A stretch of 64,000 nucleotides of DNA from Leptolyngbya ohadii IS1 (GCF_002215035.1 NZ_NKFP01000006.1:1252530-1316529), one strand, 5' to 3'; shown: positions 37,422-47,619, numbered from the stretch's first letter. Notes: a model not told the origin generated them from the sequence alone. Numbers and translations are program-made.

Positions 37422-38858
37422 ATGGCTTTTGATCAATCGTTTAATTCGTCGAATTCACCCTCACCCGAACCCCGATCGCTCCCGAAGCTAAATTTATTCA
37501 CCATGCTGCGGCTAGGGTTGTTCCAGATGGGGCTGGGTATTATGTCGCTGCTGACGCTGGGTGTCCTGAATCGGGTGATGATCCAGGAGTTAGCCATTCC
37601 GGCGACGATCGTGGCAGGGACGATCGCCATGAATCAGTTTGTCGCTCCGGTGCGGGTACTATTTGGGCAAATGTCCGACGCAAAGCCGATCGGTGGGTTT
37701 CATCGCACGGGCTATGTGTGGATTGGGGCGCTGCTGTTTACGGTGGCTTCTTTTCTGGCGGTGCAGGTGGTCTGGCAGTTGGGCAACAGCTTTCAGGCAA
37801 CCGGATGGAGCGGCGTGACGATCGCCTGGGTGGGACTGCTGGCGCTGGTGTTTGCCCTGTACGGGGTGGCGATTAGCTTTAGCTCTACTCCCTTTGCGGC
37901 GCTGCTGGTGGACATTTCCGACGAGGACGATCGCTCGAAGCTGGTGGGTGTAGTCTGGTCGATGTTGATGGTCGGGATTATTATCGGTGCGATTATTACG
38001 TCGATTCTGCTGCGGACGATCGCCTTAGATTCCCCGCTGGAAGTGGTTCAGGCAGCGATTAACCGGATTTTCCTCGTCGTTCCTGGGATTGTGCTGGGGC
38101 TGGCGATAGTGGGGACGATCGGCGTAGAGCGCAAATATTCCCGCTATAAGCTGCGATCGCAGATGGTCGATCGGGAGGATCAGATTACGCTGGGACGGGC
38201 GTTAAAAGTGCTAACTGCCAGCCGTCAGACCGGAATTTTCTTCGTGTTTCTGATGATGATGACCCTCAGCCTGTTCTTCCAGGAACCTGTGCTGGAGCCT
38301 TACGGCGGCGAAGTGTTTGGAATGTCGATCGCTCAAACGACGCAGCTCAACGCCTTCTGGGGATTAGGAACACTATTTGGACTGAGCCTGACCGGATTTC
38401 TGATTGTGCCAAAGCTGGGCAAACAGCGAACCACACGCATCGGCTGCGGGCTGGTGGCAGTGTCCTTTGTGCTGCTGATTCTGGCAGGCTTCACGGCGAA
38501 TCCGGCAATGCTTAAGGGAACGCTGCTCCTGTTTGGCTTGGCTTCCGGGATTACCACGACGGGCGCACTGAGCTTGATGCTGGATCTGACCGCAGCGGAA
38601 ACGGCGGGAACGTTTATCGGAGCCTGGGGACTGTCGCAGGCATTGGCAAGAGCCACCGCAACCGTCGCAGGGGGAGCCGTGCTGGACATCGGGCGATCGA
38701 TTTTTGGCGTTCCCATGCTGGCATACGGTCTGGTGTTCCTGATGCCCGTCATTGGCATGACCGTGGCGATCGTTCTGCTGAATCGCGTTAACGTAAAAGA
38801 GTTTCAAACCGAGGCGCGATCGGCAGTTGCCCGTGTCTTAGAAGCGGAGCTGGATTAA
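37422..38858 (+). CDS. BCD/PucC-family membrane carrier
   Basis: A 478-residue membrane protein with twelve hydrophobic segments. The start of the family is visible in MLRLGLFQMGLGIMSLLTLGVLNRVMI, then ATIVAGTIAMNQFVAPVRVLFGQMSDA with GGFHRTGYVWIGALLF. Members of this group accompany chlorophyll or bacteriochlorophyll assembly; the substrate is not settled. The stop overlaps the next start by one base (TAATG), a sign of translational coupling with the phosphatase. Confidence 0.88.
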   Translation: MAFDQSFNSSNSPSPEPRSLPKLNLFTMLRLGLFQMGLGIMSLLTLGVLNRVMIQELAIPATIVAGTIAMNQFVAPVRVLFGQMSDAKPIGGFHRTGYVWIGALLFTVASFLAVQVVWQLGNSFQATGWSGVTIAWVGLLALVFALYGVAISFSSTPFAALLVDISDEDDRSKLVGVVWSMLMVGIIIGAIITSILLRTIALDSPLEVVQAAINRIFLVVPGIVLGLAIVGTIGVERKYSRYKLRSQMVDREDQITLGRALKVLTASRQTGIFFVFLMMMTLSLFFQEPVLEPYGGEVFGMSIAQTTQLNAFWGLGTLFGLSLTGFLIVPKLGKQRTTRIGCGLVAVSFVLLILAGFTANPAMLKGTLLLFGLASGITTTGALSLMLDLTAAETAGTFIGAWGLSQALARATATVAGGAVLDIGRSIFGVPMLAYGLVFLMPVIGMTVAIVLLNRVNVKEFQTEARSAVARVLEAELD

Positions 38859-39688
38859 TGGGCAGGGAGATAAACAGCGAGATTGACTGGGAGAAAATTG
38901 TTAGCGTGGCAGAATCGACCACCGCTGCGATCGGTGAAAAGCTGTTGCAGGATTTTGGGCACATCGGGGCACAGGAGAAAAGCGACGGCAGTTTGGTGAC
39001 GCAAGCCGATCGTTGGGCAGATGGGGCGTTACGGAAGGCACTCCTGGAAGCTTTCCCCGACCATGGCGTTTTGAGCGAGGAAGTAGAGCATCGGTTGCCG
39101 GACAAAGACTGGTGCTGGGTGATTGACCCGATCGACGGCACAACCAACTTCACACGGGGCATTCCGCTCTGGGGGATTTCGCTAGGGCTGTTGTACAGAG
39201 GCACGCCCGTTTTTGGTCACGTCTATCTGCCGACGCTGCGCGATGCCTTCCACGGATTCTGGTACGGCGACTCCGGGTTGACGGGTCCGACGGGAGCATA
39301 TCTGAACCATCAGCCGATTCACGCCAGTTCCGCCGATCCGTCAGGCAATCAGTTTTTTAGCCTCTGTGCCCGCAGTCTCGCCGTGCTGAGAAACCCCCTC
39401 CCCTGTAAGGTTCGGATGCTGGGCGTTGCCAGCTATAATCTGCTGACCGTTGCCACAGGTGCGATGCTGGGCGGCGTTGAAGCCACACCTAAAATCTGGG
39501 ATATTGCGGCGGTTTGGGCGATCGTACAGGCGGCAGGCGGCGTATGGATTCCCCTCCAGTCGGAGCCAATTTTTCCGCTTCAGGTGGGGAAAGACTACAG
39601 CCAGCAATCCTATCCCACGCTGGTCGTGAGTCGATCGGATTTGAAGTCGGTGTTTTTGCCGCTGGTGGAGTTTCTGAGTAAGAAGTGA
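38858..39688 (+). CDS. Inositol monophosphatase family protein
   Basis: A 276-residue Mg-dependent sugar/inositol phosphatase. The metal and catalytic motifs are VLSEEVEHRLPD (metal Glu), WVIDPIDGTTNFTRGIP and, near the end, KIWDIAAVWAIVQAAGG. It could act on inositol phosphate or another phosphosugar. It is coupled to the BCD gene at its start and to the DUF4168-like gene at its end. Confidence 0.88.
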   Translation: MGREINSEIDWEKIVSVAESTTAAIGEKLLQDFGHIGAQEKSDGSLVTQADRWADGALRKALLEAFPDHGVLSEEVEHRLPDKDWCWVIDPIDGTTNFTRGIPLWGISLGLLYRGTPVFGHVYLPTLRDAFHGFWYGDSGLTGPTGAYLNHQPIHASSADPSGNQFFSLCARSLAVLRNPLPCKVRMLGVASYNLLTVATGAMLGGVEATPKIWDIAAVWAIVQAAGGVWIPLQSEPIFPLQVGKDYSQQSYPTLVVSRSDLKSVFLPLVEFLSKK

Positions 39689-39699
39689 TTAGGGAGAAC

Positions 39700-40122
39700 A
39701 TGAAACGCTGGCTGCTGTGCGTCGTTCGTTTAATGGCAAGTTTAATCGCGATCGTCCTGCTCAACCTTCTGACCCCGATCGCTGCCTGGAGTGAGCAATT
39801 GCCTGTGGCAGAAGAAGCTCCGGTTACAACGACGCGCTCACCTGCTGGTGTAGAGAATATCTCCAGCGAGAAGCTTGACCAGTTTATTCAGGCGTACCTG
39901 CAAGTGACGATGCTGATTGAGCAGAAGGAGGACGCACTTCAAGGGGCGGAAACTAACAGCGAATCGGTGCAGATGCAGCGGGAAATTGCAGCGGAGGCAG
40001 TCGCCAAAATTGACGAGGCGGGATTGACGCTTCAGGAATACTTACAGCTTTTGCGGCTTGCCAATCTCGATCCGGAATTCGGGGAGCGGGTTGCCATTCA
40101 GCTTCAGGAGGCAGCGGAATAA
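39700..40122 (+). CDS. DUF4168-like secreted protein
   Basis: A 140-residue protein. A basic start and hydrophobic residues 6-30 form a signal peptide. The mature domain has SEKLDQFIQAYLQVTMLIEQ, AVAKIDEAGLTLQEYLQLLRLA and DPEFGERVAIQLQ, typical of DUF4168. Role unknown. The ATG at 39700 with AGGGAG before it is preferred over the GTG at 39685, which overlaps the previous stop. Confidence 0.8.
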   Translation: MKRWLLCVVRLMASLIAIVLLNLLTPIAAWSEQLPVAEEAPVTTTRSPAGVENISSEKLDQFIQAYLQVTMLIEQKEDALQGAETNSESVQMQREIAAEAVAKIDEAGLTLQEYLQLLRLANLDPEFGERVAIQLQEAAE

Positions 40123-40123
40123 T

Positions 40124-41143
40124 ATGACGATCGGTACGAACGAAACAACGAACGAGACGACGATCGCGCCCCAGGTGCTTTGTCTGGGTGAGATGCTGTG
40201 GGACTGCATTGCCGATCATCCCGCCGATGCCGTGAATTGGGTGAAATCCTGGACACCCTATGCCGGAGGTGCGCCTGCAAACGTTGCCTGTGCGCTGCTC
40301 AAACTGGGAACTCCTGCCGCCCTGGTATCCTGCCTGGGAGAGGACGAACCGGGAGAACATCTGGTGGAAATCCTGGAGCGAATTGGGGTAGATCTGCGGG
40401 GTATCCAGCGTCATGCTACCGCTCCCACTCGCCAGATTGACGTGCTGCGATCGGAGACGGGCGATCGAACCTTTGCCGGATTTCGAGGCGCAGACTCCGC
40501 CGAATTTTCCGATGCCTACCTGAAAGCCGATTTGCTGCCAATCGGGCTATTCGACCAAGCTCAGTTTCTCGTGTTTGGGACGATCGGATTTGCCTACCCT
40601 GAAAGCCGAGCCGCCTTTGAGCGATCGATTTCCTTGGCAAAAGAGCGATCGATCCAGTGCGTCTTAGATGTCAACTGGCGACCCGTGTTTTGGACGGATC
40701 ACGATGCTGCGAAGTCCATCATTCTGGACGTGGTTCAGCAGGCGGATTTGCTGAAACTCTCGATCGAAGAAGCGGAATGGCTGTTTGATGTCACCGATCC
40801 GGCGATCGTCGCTGAAAAGTTTCCCCAGCTAAAGGGCGTTCTGATTACCGCAGGCGAAGCGGGCTGCGAATACTGGCTCAGCGGCAACACAGGCAAAGTG
40901 CCAGCCTTTGAGGTTGAAGTCGAGGAAACCACCGGAGCGGGGGATAGCTTTGTGGCGGGACTGGTGCATCAGCTTTGCGTACAGGGGATAGAGGCTTTAA
41001 CTCATGGCGATCGCGCGAAACAAATTGTTCGCTATGCCAGCGCAGTTGGATCTTTAACCACCATTCGACCTGGGGCGATCGAGGCTCAGCCTACTGCAAA
41101 GGAAGTGGAGGCGTTTTTGTATCTGATGGGCAACGCTTCGTAA
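40124..41143 (+). CDS. PfkB-family sugar kinase, fructokinase-like
   Basis: A 339-residue carbohydrate kinase. VLCLGEMLWDCIADHP begins the fold. GGAPANVACALLKLG is the first PfkB signature and VEETTGAGDSFVAGLVHQL the second, with the catalytic Asp in GAGDSF. Likely phosphorylates fructose or a related sugar. The frame extends upstream to 40058 inside the DUF4168-like gene. The ATG at 40124 is right because the conserved fold begins just after it and AGGAGG lies upstream. Confidence 0.88.
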   Translation: MTIGTNETTNETTIAPQVLCLGEMLWDCIADHPADAVNWVKSWTPYAGGAPANVACALLKLGTPAALVSCLGEDEPGEHLVEILERIGVDLRGIQRHATAPTRQIDVLRSETGDRTFAGFRGADSAEFSDAYLKADLLPIGLFDQAQFLVFGTIGFAYPESRAAFERSISLAKERSIQCVLDVNWRPVFWTDHDAAKSIILDVVQQADLLKLSIEEAEWLFDVTDPAIVAEKFPQLKGVLITAGEAGCEYWLSGNTGKVPAFEVEVEETTGAGDSFVAGLVHQLCVQGIEALTHGDRAKQIVRYASAVGSLTTIRPGAIEAQPTAKEVEAFLYLMGNAS

Positions 41144-41149
41144 ATTCTT

Positions 41150-41707
41150 CTAGCCCGGTTCCAGGAAATCGTACAGAATCTCGTCCGGTTCCTCTTCGAT
41201 CTCCTCATAGGTGAGGGGCTGTGCCCGACCGTTTGGCTGAATTGTCCAACCCAGATTTCGTCCTAGCGCGATCGCCTTTTCTGCCGCCAACTCGGCTGGG
41301 TGAGGGACGTCAGGATCATCGTCCGATGCAGAGGGTATTGGACTTGCTGAAGCTCGATCGTCCTCCAGGAAACTGAGCAGCACTTCGTCGGGTTCGTCTT
41401 CGATGTCTTCTGAAGTGTCTGGAGTAGAGACGATCGCCCTTTGTAGAGAATGTCCTTCTAGGGAAGTTACGCGATCGATCAGTGCCGCTAACAGTGCCTC
41501 GGTGCGAAATAGCCTTGCTTCAAGCTGGCTAACATCTCCAGCAGAACTAGACTTCGGGGAGTTTGGTTGCCCCACGAAGTATTCGGACAGGACAATCAGC
41601 AGCGCTTCCTGAATCGAGGACAGCTTGCGCGACTGGCGGAGGGTTTCCAGGCGATCGAGCAGGGGTTGGGGGAGGAGGACAGCAATTGCAGAAAGGTCAG
41701 AAGTCAT
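41150..41707 (-). CDS. Hypothetical protein with duplicated IEDEPDE motif
   Basis: A 185-residue acidic protein. N-terminal residues 8-45 (VLLPQPLLDRLETLRQSRKL) resemble a ribbon-helix-helix or RHH-like DNA-binding pattern. A short coiled-coil region follows. The motif IEDEPDEVLLSFLED (about 101-115) recurs at the C-terminus as IEEEPDEILYDFLEP, so a module is duplicated inside one protein. Function unknown. Convergent with the sugar kinase. Confidence 0.68.
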   Translation of the reverse strand: MTSDLSAIAVLLPQPLLDRLETLRQSRKLSSIQEALLIVLSEYFVGQPNSPKSSSAGDVSQLEARLFRTEALLAALIDRVTSLEGHSLQRAIVSTPDTSEDIEDEPDEVLLSFLEDDRASASPIPSASDDDPDVPHPAELAAEKAIALGRNLGWTIQPNGRAQPLTYEEIEEEPDEILYDFLEPG

Positions 41708-41734
41708 TGCAGGGTGAGGAGTCTTACGGTTCGG

Positions 41735-41778
41735 AAGTCCCCACTCGTGGGGGATTTAGGGAGCAATGCAGGATTTTG
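41735..41778. repeat. Dispersed GGGGGATTTAGGG repeat
   Basis: GGAAGTCCCCACTCGTGGGG followed by GATTTAGGGAGCAATGCAGG, a single-arm member of the family at 37136. Between the DUF gene start and the Rieske gene end. Confidence 0.75.
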
Positions 41779-41812
41779 CCGCTTTTCTAGCTTCATTCAT
41801 AGATTGCAGCTA

Positions 41813-43246
41813 TTATTTCACCTTACTCGATCGCTTCTCCGGCAAATTGCGCGGCGGAACTGCCCGTCCCTCATAAAATTTCCGCTTGAAGTTTGCTAAG
41901 CCCAGCCAGCCTGCACCCAACAATCCGCTAACGCTCACGGAAATGGCGACCGGAAGCAGGGCAGCTTGACCCAGCACGACAGCCAGCAGCGGCGTTCCCA
42001 GCCAAACGATCGCCCCTATAAACAAAATCACCGTCTGAATTTGTTCGATCCGCTTCAGGGCAGTCCGACAGCTTGCACAGTGCTTGGTGTGGGAATGGTA
42101 GCGATCGAGTAGGGCTTCCGTTGATAGCGGGGGTGTGAGATGACCATTCGGAAAGGGGTCTGCCTGAAACTGATTCACCCACTGCCGCAGAGCAGAAACA
42201 AAGGAATCGGCTTTGGTGGGCAGATAGAAGGCTTTGCTGACGTTTGCGCCGCCGCCCAACTGCTCCAGATAGCGTTCCTGATGATGCAGGAAAATCTGAT
42301 CGTCTTCCAGAACGCCATTTTGTCCAATATGGGAATACCAGCGGGGCGTGAGCCCGATCGCCAGTGCCGGAATTTTAGACGAGAACTTGAACGGGAAGCG
42401 GGCAAATACGCGACATTCGCCTTTGCGGATCGGGGTGGCGTAAACGACGGTTAGCGTCCGTCCAAACTGCTTCGAGGTGAGGTCATGCCACATAAAATTC
42501 GGCGCAACAAAGCGACTGGTCTGCCGTCCTAATGTGCCGCGTCGTGGACCTTCTTCCCATACGCCCGCAAAGCCCTGCTTGCCCGACTCCGTGACTTCCA
42601 GTTCTACCGGACTGGCATTGCTACGGTTGCCGACGGACTTGTGATGGGTAAAGGGCAGATGGCTGGAGTCCAGCACGTTTTCCAGTAGGGTCAGCGCGTC
42701 GTAGGGCAGATCGCGGAAGGTGTTGAGGCAAACCCACTGTTGGGATGATTCTTCCATTGCGTCAATGATGGGAACCGCAACCCGATCGGCATTTTCAACC
42801 TGACCCGGATAAACAAACAGCAAACCCTGCCGCACCGTCGCCGGAAACGATCGCACACAGGCACGCTTCGAGGTTTCTGCCGATCCGCCTTCAGGCTGCT
42901 GAGGAATTCGATCGCAGGTTCCTTCCGCTGTAAATGCCCAGCCGTGGTAAGGACATTCCAGCAAGCCGTCTTCCGCGATTCTGCCCTCGGAAAGGGGGGC
43001 AAGACGATGGGGGCATTTGTCCTCCAGGACGCGCCAGGATTTGGTTTTGCTGTCCCACCAGATCACCAGGTTCAGATCCAGCAGGGTAAAGGGCGTGGGC
43101 TTGGTTTTATCCAGATCTTCCACATAAAACACGGGATGCCATGCCTCAAACCAATCGAAGCGATCGGGGTCAGTGCCTCCGGCGGGCAAGCTTGATTCTA
43201 AAGTGAGTCCCGAAATAGGGGGCTGAAGGGCAATCGACGTTTCCAT
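41813..43246 (-). CDS. Rieske oxygenase, pheophorbide-a-oxygenase/Tic55-like
   Basis: A 477-residue iron-sulfur monooxygenase. The Rieske centre is CPHRLAPLSEGRI...CPYHGW (Cys and His of both pairs). The mononuclear-iron part includes LENVLDSSHLPFTHH with the two histidines. A C-terminal CxxC (KHCASCRTAL) is typical of the PAO/Tic55/Ptc52 group. Two C-terminal hydrophobic helices (about 400-450) anchor it in membrane. It likely acts on a chlorophyll-derived or related lipid-soluble pigment. Substrate cannot be read. Confidence 0.87.
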   Translation of the reverse strand: METSIALQPPISGLTLESSLPAGGTDPDRFDWFEAWHPVFYVEDLDKTKPTPFTLLDLNLVIWWDSKTKSWRVLEDKCPHRLAPLSEGRIAEDGLLECPYHGWAFTAEGTCDRIPQQPEGGSAETSKRACVRSFPATVRQGLLFVYPGQVENADRVAVPIIDAMEESSQQWVCLNTFRDLPYDALTLLENVLDSSHLPFTHHKSVGNRSNASPVELEVTESGKQGFAGVWEEGPRRGTLGRQTSRFVAPNFMWHDLTSKQFGRTLTVVYATPIRKGECRVFARFPFKFSSKIPALAIGLTPRWYSHIGQNGVLEDDQIFLHHQERYLEQLGGGANVSKAFYLPTKADSFVSALRQWVNQFQADPFPNGHLTPPLSTEALLDRYHSHTKHCASCRTALKRIEQIQTVILFIGAIVWLGTPLLAVVLGQAALLPVAISVSVSGLLGAGWLGLANFKRKFYEGRAVPPRNLPEKRSSKVK

Positions 43247-43491
43247 GTTTCCTCTTGCTTGGCGCGGATTTGGTCGTGAATTGGGCGATCGATCCTAATC
43301 TAGCAAAAGTAACGGAATGTTAACGATTGTGGCGATTGGTCTGCAAGCTGAGAGAACAGCCTCTCCTGAACCAGGACAGGATAGCGGGGAAGGGTTGCGA
43401 TTTTGGGCAGATTCAGGGACGCTTAAAAGCAGCACAAAATTTTTACTGCGTTTATTGCCGATCGCTCAAGTCGAATCCTTTAATTTTTTCC

Positions 43492-43556
43492 ATTCAGCAA
43501 ATCTACTCAGCAAATCTACTCAGCAGATCCATTCGGCGGCTCCATTCAGCAACTCA
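43492..43556. repeat. 13-bp tandem repeat, about five copies
   Basis: ATTCAGCAAATCT, ACTCAGCAAATCT, ACTCAGCAGATCC, ATTCGGCGGCTCC and ATTCAGCAACTCA follow one another without spacing, about 55 bp before the next ATG. The gap 43247-43611 otherwise has no gene. Confidence 0.85.
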
Positions 43557-43611
43557 ATACAAAATTCCTGCCCTGTCTGGTTAAGCATCCACCCATCCTT
43601 TCGCTCAGTCT

Positions 43612-46095
43612 ATGTCCGTGGATTACTTCTTCTGGCTTGATCAGATTCAGCCGCATGATCGCGATCGGGTTGGCAGTAAGGCATTTTATCTGTCATTGCT
43701 TCAGCAGCGCGGCTATCCTGTGGTGCCAGGGTTGGTGGTTAGTAGCGACCTGTTTCAGACATTTTTGGGGCAGATTCAGTGGGCAGATCCCACCTTTGCC
43801 GATTTACCTGCCTCCTCGCTGTATATCGATGTGGACAATCCGCGTCAGCTTCGGGTGGCAGCGCAGCACATTCGACAGGCAATTGTTTCAACCCCGCTTC
43901 CCGATTCCTGGCTGTTGCCCATCAAGCTAGCGATCGAAGAGTGGCAGACGAACTGGCAGACGAACTGGCAGAGTGAGGCAGTCATTTTGCGTCCGTCCTT
44001 TTCCCTGGTAGCGGGGATTGATCCAACCCTGAGTTCTCGCACCAGAGGATTGCTGGATGCCCATATTTGTCACGCAGAGCCAGAAACGATCGGACAAACG
44101 CTCAAACAGGTCTGGGCAGAATTGTTTCGCGCCCGGAGCCTGCTCTACTGGCAGCGGTTAGGCATTCAGCCCCAGCAGGTGCAGCTTGCGGTTTTAATTC
44201 AGCCGATTTCATCCGCGATCGCTGCGGGAGAAGCCAGCATGGGGGCGGCAGAACTAGAGGTGCAGGCAGTTTACGGTTTGGGGCATGGCATGACACAGGG
44301 CGTCATACCGGATCTCTATCGCATTGAGGCGTCGGGCACCGTTCAGGTTGATCGGGTGAGTCGTAAAACGGTGGCGTATGAGATTGCGATCGCCCCAACT
44401 GTCCAACCCCCCGATCCTGTTGTGTCCCCTGTGCCTAGCGAACCTTTCATCAGCGAACCAAATCACGGTCTCCAGATGCAGTTTCTCCAGTGGGAGCAGC
44501 AAACGCAGTCCGTGCTCACGCAGGCACAGGTCGAACGTCTGGCGCATCTCTGCCGCCAACTGATGCTGACTTTGGACATGGCAGTTGACCTGGAATGGAT
44601 GCTGTGGAGTTCAGCCGATTCCGCCGAACCTGTCTTCTACGTCACGCAGGTTATTCCCTTCGGGAAGCGCAGTTCCAAGTCCTCCCTCCCCTCCAGTTCC
44701 GCTGATTTGCCTGCTGCCCGATTGCCTGAGACTGGAATCCCTTGCCCCTCGGAAAGCACTGCCGAGGACTGTCTCAAGGGAATTGCGGCTGCTCCCGGAA
44801 AAGCCATTGCCCCAGTCTGGATCATGCCGCAAACAGCGACCTCGCTTCAGGAAATGCCGTCGGGCTGTGTTCTCGTTGCCCGCTTTATTTTGCCGGAGTG
44901 GGTGAGCCAGCTTCGTCGGGTTGCGGGAATTGTGACGGAACAGGGAGGAGCCACCAGCCACGGAGCAATTCTGGCACGCGAACTCGGTATCCCTGCCGTT
45001 GTCGGCATCGCGGATGTTATGCAGGAATTTCAAACCGGAGAGAACGTTCTGGTAAATGGCGATCGGGGAGAGGTCGTGCGGATGGTGGCTGACCCAGAAT
45101 CCTCGGCTTCCAGGCATTTCGAGCATGAGCATTCCGATGATCCGCTAATGCCCAGCTCAGATTCAGCCAGTCCTCAGACTTCCCAGGACAACTGCCATCG
45201 ATCGATGCCTCCCACCGCAACCCGACTGATGGTGAGCCTCAGTCAAACGGAGTCGATCGCCCAGCTCCGCAACCTGCAAGTTGATGGCATTGGGCTTTTG
45301 CGCTCAGAACTGCTCTGGCTCCAGAGTTTCGACTATCGATCGCCCCAGGAATGGCTGCAACAGGATAGAGCCGGATTAGTCGATCGGCTGGCACAGCAAA
45401 TTCAGCAGTTCGCCGCAGGTGTGACGCCCCGCCCCGTGTTTTATCGCAGTCTGGATTTTCGTGCCCACGAGTTTCCCCTGCTGGCTGCCTCCGAACCCTC
45501 TGAAGCGCATCCGATGCTGGGAGTGCGGGGAGCCTATCGCTATCAAATCTACCCGGACTGGTTTGAGGTAGAACTGGCGGCACTGAAACAGGTACAGCAG
45601 GCAAGCTACGACAATCTGCGGCTGATTTTGCCCTTTGTGCGAACCGTGGAGGAATTCATTTTTTGCCGCGATCGCATCGAGCAGATGGGCTTACGGCAAC
45701 CGACGTTTGAACTCTGGATGATGGCAGAAGTCCCTTCCGTCTTGCTGCTGTTACCCGACTATATTGCGGCAGGCGCTCAGGGATTTGCGATCGGCTGTAA
45801 TGACCTGACCCAGCTTCTACTCGGCGTCGATCGCGATCATCCCCAGATGGCAGCCCGATTCAACATGACCCATCCCGCTGTAATGCGGGCAATCGAGCAA
45901 ATTATCCAGACCTGCCGCACTGCGAACCTTCCCTGTACCCTTTGCGGTCAACTGCCTCGACAAATGGAAGTGATCGATCAGCTAGTTGAATGGGGCGTGA
46001 CGGGAATTTCCGTAGACCCAGGGGATGTGACGTGGATGGGGGAGGCGATCGATCGGGCAGAGCGGCGGTTGCTATTGGAATGGAATAGGGAATAA
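43612..46095 (+). CDS. PEP synthase/PPDK-like phosphotransferase
   Basis: An 827-residue enzyme of the PEP-utilising family. The N-terminal ATP-grasp part (GSKAFYLSLLQQRGYPVVPGLVVSS) binds ATP. The central swivelling domain has the phosphohistidine in TEQGGATSHGAILARELGIPAVVG. The C-terminal barrel has QGFAIGCNDLTQLLLGVDRDHP and the active-site Cys in CTLCGQLP. It is divergent from classical PpsA, which has CGE/CGQ followed by AP. It may make PEP from pyruvate, or phosphorylate another substrate. A duplicated WQTNWQTNWQ stretch (43951-43975) sits in the N-domain. It ends one base from aroA. Confidence 0.8.
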   Translation: MSVDYFFWLDQIQPHDRDRVGSKAFYLSLLQQRGYPVVPGLVVSSDLFQTFLGQIQWADPTFADLPASSLYIDVDNPRQLRVAAQHIRQAIVSTPLPDSWLLPIKLAIEEWQTNWQTNWQSEAVILRPSFSLVAGIDPTLSSRTRGLLDAHICHAEPETIGQTLKQVWAELFRARSLLYWQRLGIQPQQVQLAVLIQPISSAIAAGEASMGAAELEVQAVYGLGHGMTQGVIPDLYRIEASGTVQVDRVSRKTVAYEIAIAPTVQPPDPVVSPVPSEPFISEPNHGLQMQFLQWEQQTQSVLTQAQVERLAHLCRQLMLTLDMAVDLEWMLWSSADSAEPVFYVTQVIPFGKRSSKSSLPSSSADLPAARLPETGIPCPSESTAEDCLKGIAAAPGKAIAPVWIMPQTATSLQEMPSGCVLVARFILPEWVSQLRRVAGIVTEQGGATSHGAILARELGIPAVVGIADVMQEFQTGENVLVNGDRGEVVRMVADPESSASRHFEHEHSDDPLMPSSDSASPQTSQDNCHRSMPPTATRLMVSLSQTESIAQLRNLQVDGIGLLRSELLWLQSFDYRSPQEWLQQDRAGLVDRLAQQIQQFAAGVTPRPVFYRSLDFRAHEFPLLAASEPSEAHPMLGVRGAYRYQIYPDWFEVELAALKQVQQASYDNLRLILPFVRTVEEFIFCRDRIEQMGLRQPTFELWMMAEVPSVLLLLPDYIAAGAQGFAIGCNDLTQLLLGVDRDHPQMAARFNMTHPAVMRAIEQIIQTCRTANLPCTLCGQLPRQMEVIDQLVEWGVTGISVDPGDVTWMGEAIDRAERRLLLEWNRE

Positions 46096-46096
46096 C

Positions 46097-47440
46097 CTAC
46101 CCACTCACCCGCACCAGCGTCGGCACAAAGTCCGGGTAAGAAATCCCCGCAGCCTCAGCCCGATGGATGACTGTCTGACCGTTAGCAATCAGGGCGGCGA
46201 TCGCCAGGCTCATCGCAATTCGGTGGTCGGTGTGGCTGTCGAGTTCTGCGCCGTGCAGGGGCGTTTTTCCGGTAATTTCCAGACCGTCGGGGAGTTCGGT
46301 GACGGTGGCTCCCATTTGGATCAACTGGGCTGCCATGACCGCAATGCGATCGCTTTCTTTGACGCGCAGTTCGGCGGCATCTTTAATGACAGTGGTGCCC
46401 TCGGCGCAGGTGGCGGCAACTGCCAGGATCGGGATTTCGTCAATTAAGCGGGGAATGACATCTCCGGCGATCGTGCAGGCTTTTAGCTGGCTATGCCGGA
46501 CATGCACATCGGCAACGGGTTCTCCGGCAACTTCGCGCTCATTTTCCAGCGTCACATCGGCTTCCATCTGCTGCAAAACTTCCAGGATGCCCGTGCGGGT
46601 GGGGTTCACGCCCACATTTTCGATCGTTAAATCCGAACCAGGAACGATCGCCGCTGCCACCATCCAGAACGCTGCTGAGCTAATGTCTCCCGGCACGATC
46701 ACCGTTTGTCCATGAAGCTGAGCGGAACCCGTGACGGTGGCGCTGCACGTTTCCGGATCGACAGTAATCTCTGCGCCAAATGCCCGCAGCATCCGTTCGC
46801 TGTGGTCACGAGACAGGGCGGGTTCGGTGACGGTGGTTTTACCCTCGGTCAGTAGACCCGCCAGCAGAATACAGGATTTGACCTGGGCAGAGGCGATCGG
46901 CGACTGGTAGTGAATCGGTTTGAGTGCCTGTCCCTGAACCGCCAGCGGTGCATAGCCCCCCGATCGATGCCAGATCTGTGCCCCCATTTCCTGAAGGGGT
47001 TTAATCACGCGCAGCATCGGACGCGATCGCAGTGAAGCATCCCCCGTGACTGTAAAGAATCGTCCGGGATGGGATGCCAATAACCCCAGCATCAGCCGCA
47101 TTGTGGTGCCTGAATTGCCAGAATCCAGTACGTCGGTCGGTTCCTGAAGCTGCCCCAGCCCAATTCCCTGTACTGTAACGCGATCGGTATTTAGCTCGGA
47201 GATCTTTGCCCCCATTGCCCGGAAGCAGTGTGCTGTACTGCGCGGATCTTCCCCCAGCAGCAGCCCGTGAATGATCGTTTCGCCGCTTGCCAGTGCGCCC
47301 AGCATTAGCGCCCGATGGGAAATCGATTTGTCGCCCGGAATTTGAATTTTGCCGCGCAGACAAAAGCCTCCGTTTGGTGGCGCGATCGTCAGGGAATGAT
47401 GGGAATCAGTTGGGTTCAGGGTAATAGCGTCGGTTGGCAT
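46097..47440 (-). CDS. aroA: 3-phosphoshikimate 1-carboxyvinyltransferase (EPSP synthase)
   Basis: Joins PEP to shikimate-3-phosphate in aromatic amino-acid synthesis. Motifs: [19 protein letters not shown] near the start, [19 protein letters not shown], and the C-terminal [16 protein letters not shown] and [13 protein letters not shown]. 447 residues, intact. Adjacent in opposite orientation to a gene for a PEP-forming enzyme, a suggestive substrate link but with no shared transcription. Confidence 0.95.
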   Translation of the reverse strand: MPTDAITLNPTDSHHSLTIAPPNGGFCLRGKIQIPGDKSISHRALMLGALASGETIIHGLLLGEDPRSTAHCFRAMGAKISELNTDRVTVQGIGLGQLQEPTDVLDSGNSGTTMRLMLGLLASHPGRFFTVTGDASLRSRPMLRVIKPLQEMGAQIWHRSGGYAPLAVQGQALKPIHYQSPIASAQVKSCILLAGLLTEGKTTVTEPALSRDHSERMLRAFGAEITVDPETCSATVTGSAQLHGQTVIVPGDISSAAFWMVAAAIVPGSDLTIENVGVNPTRTGILEVLQQMEADVTLENEREVAGEPVADVHVRHSQLKACTIAGDVIPRLIDEIPILAVAATCAEGTTVIKDAAELRVKESDRIAVMAAQLIQMGATVTELPDGLEITGKTPLHGAELDSHTDHRIAMSLAIAALIANGQTVIHRAEAAGISYPDFVPTLVRVSG

Positions 47441-47619
47441 TGGGATAGACTTGGAAAAAGACGGGCGGTCAACACGCTAGTCATCCTACCGCTTTCCGGG
47501 ACGCTTTGATTGCCCTCTGGATTGCCCTTTTCCCCGCTGCCGCTGCCTTTTCCTGCCTTTTCCTCCCGCTGTCTTGATTTATGCTGACTCAACATCGCCA
47601 TCCGGTCTGTCTATCCCTC

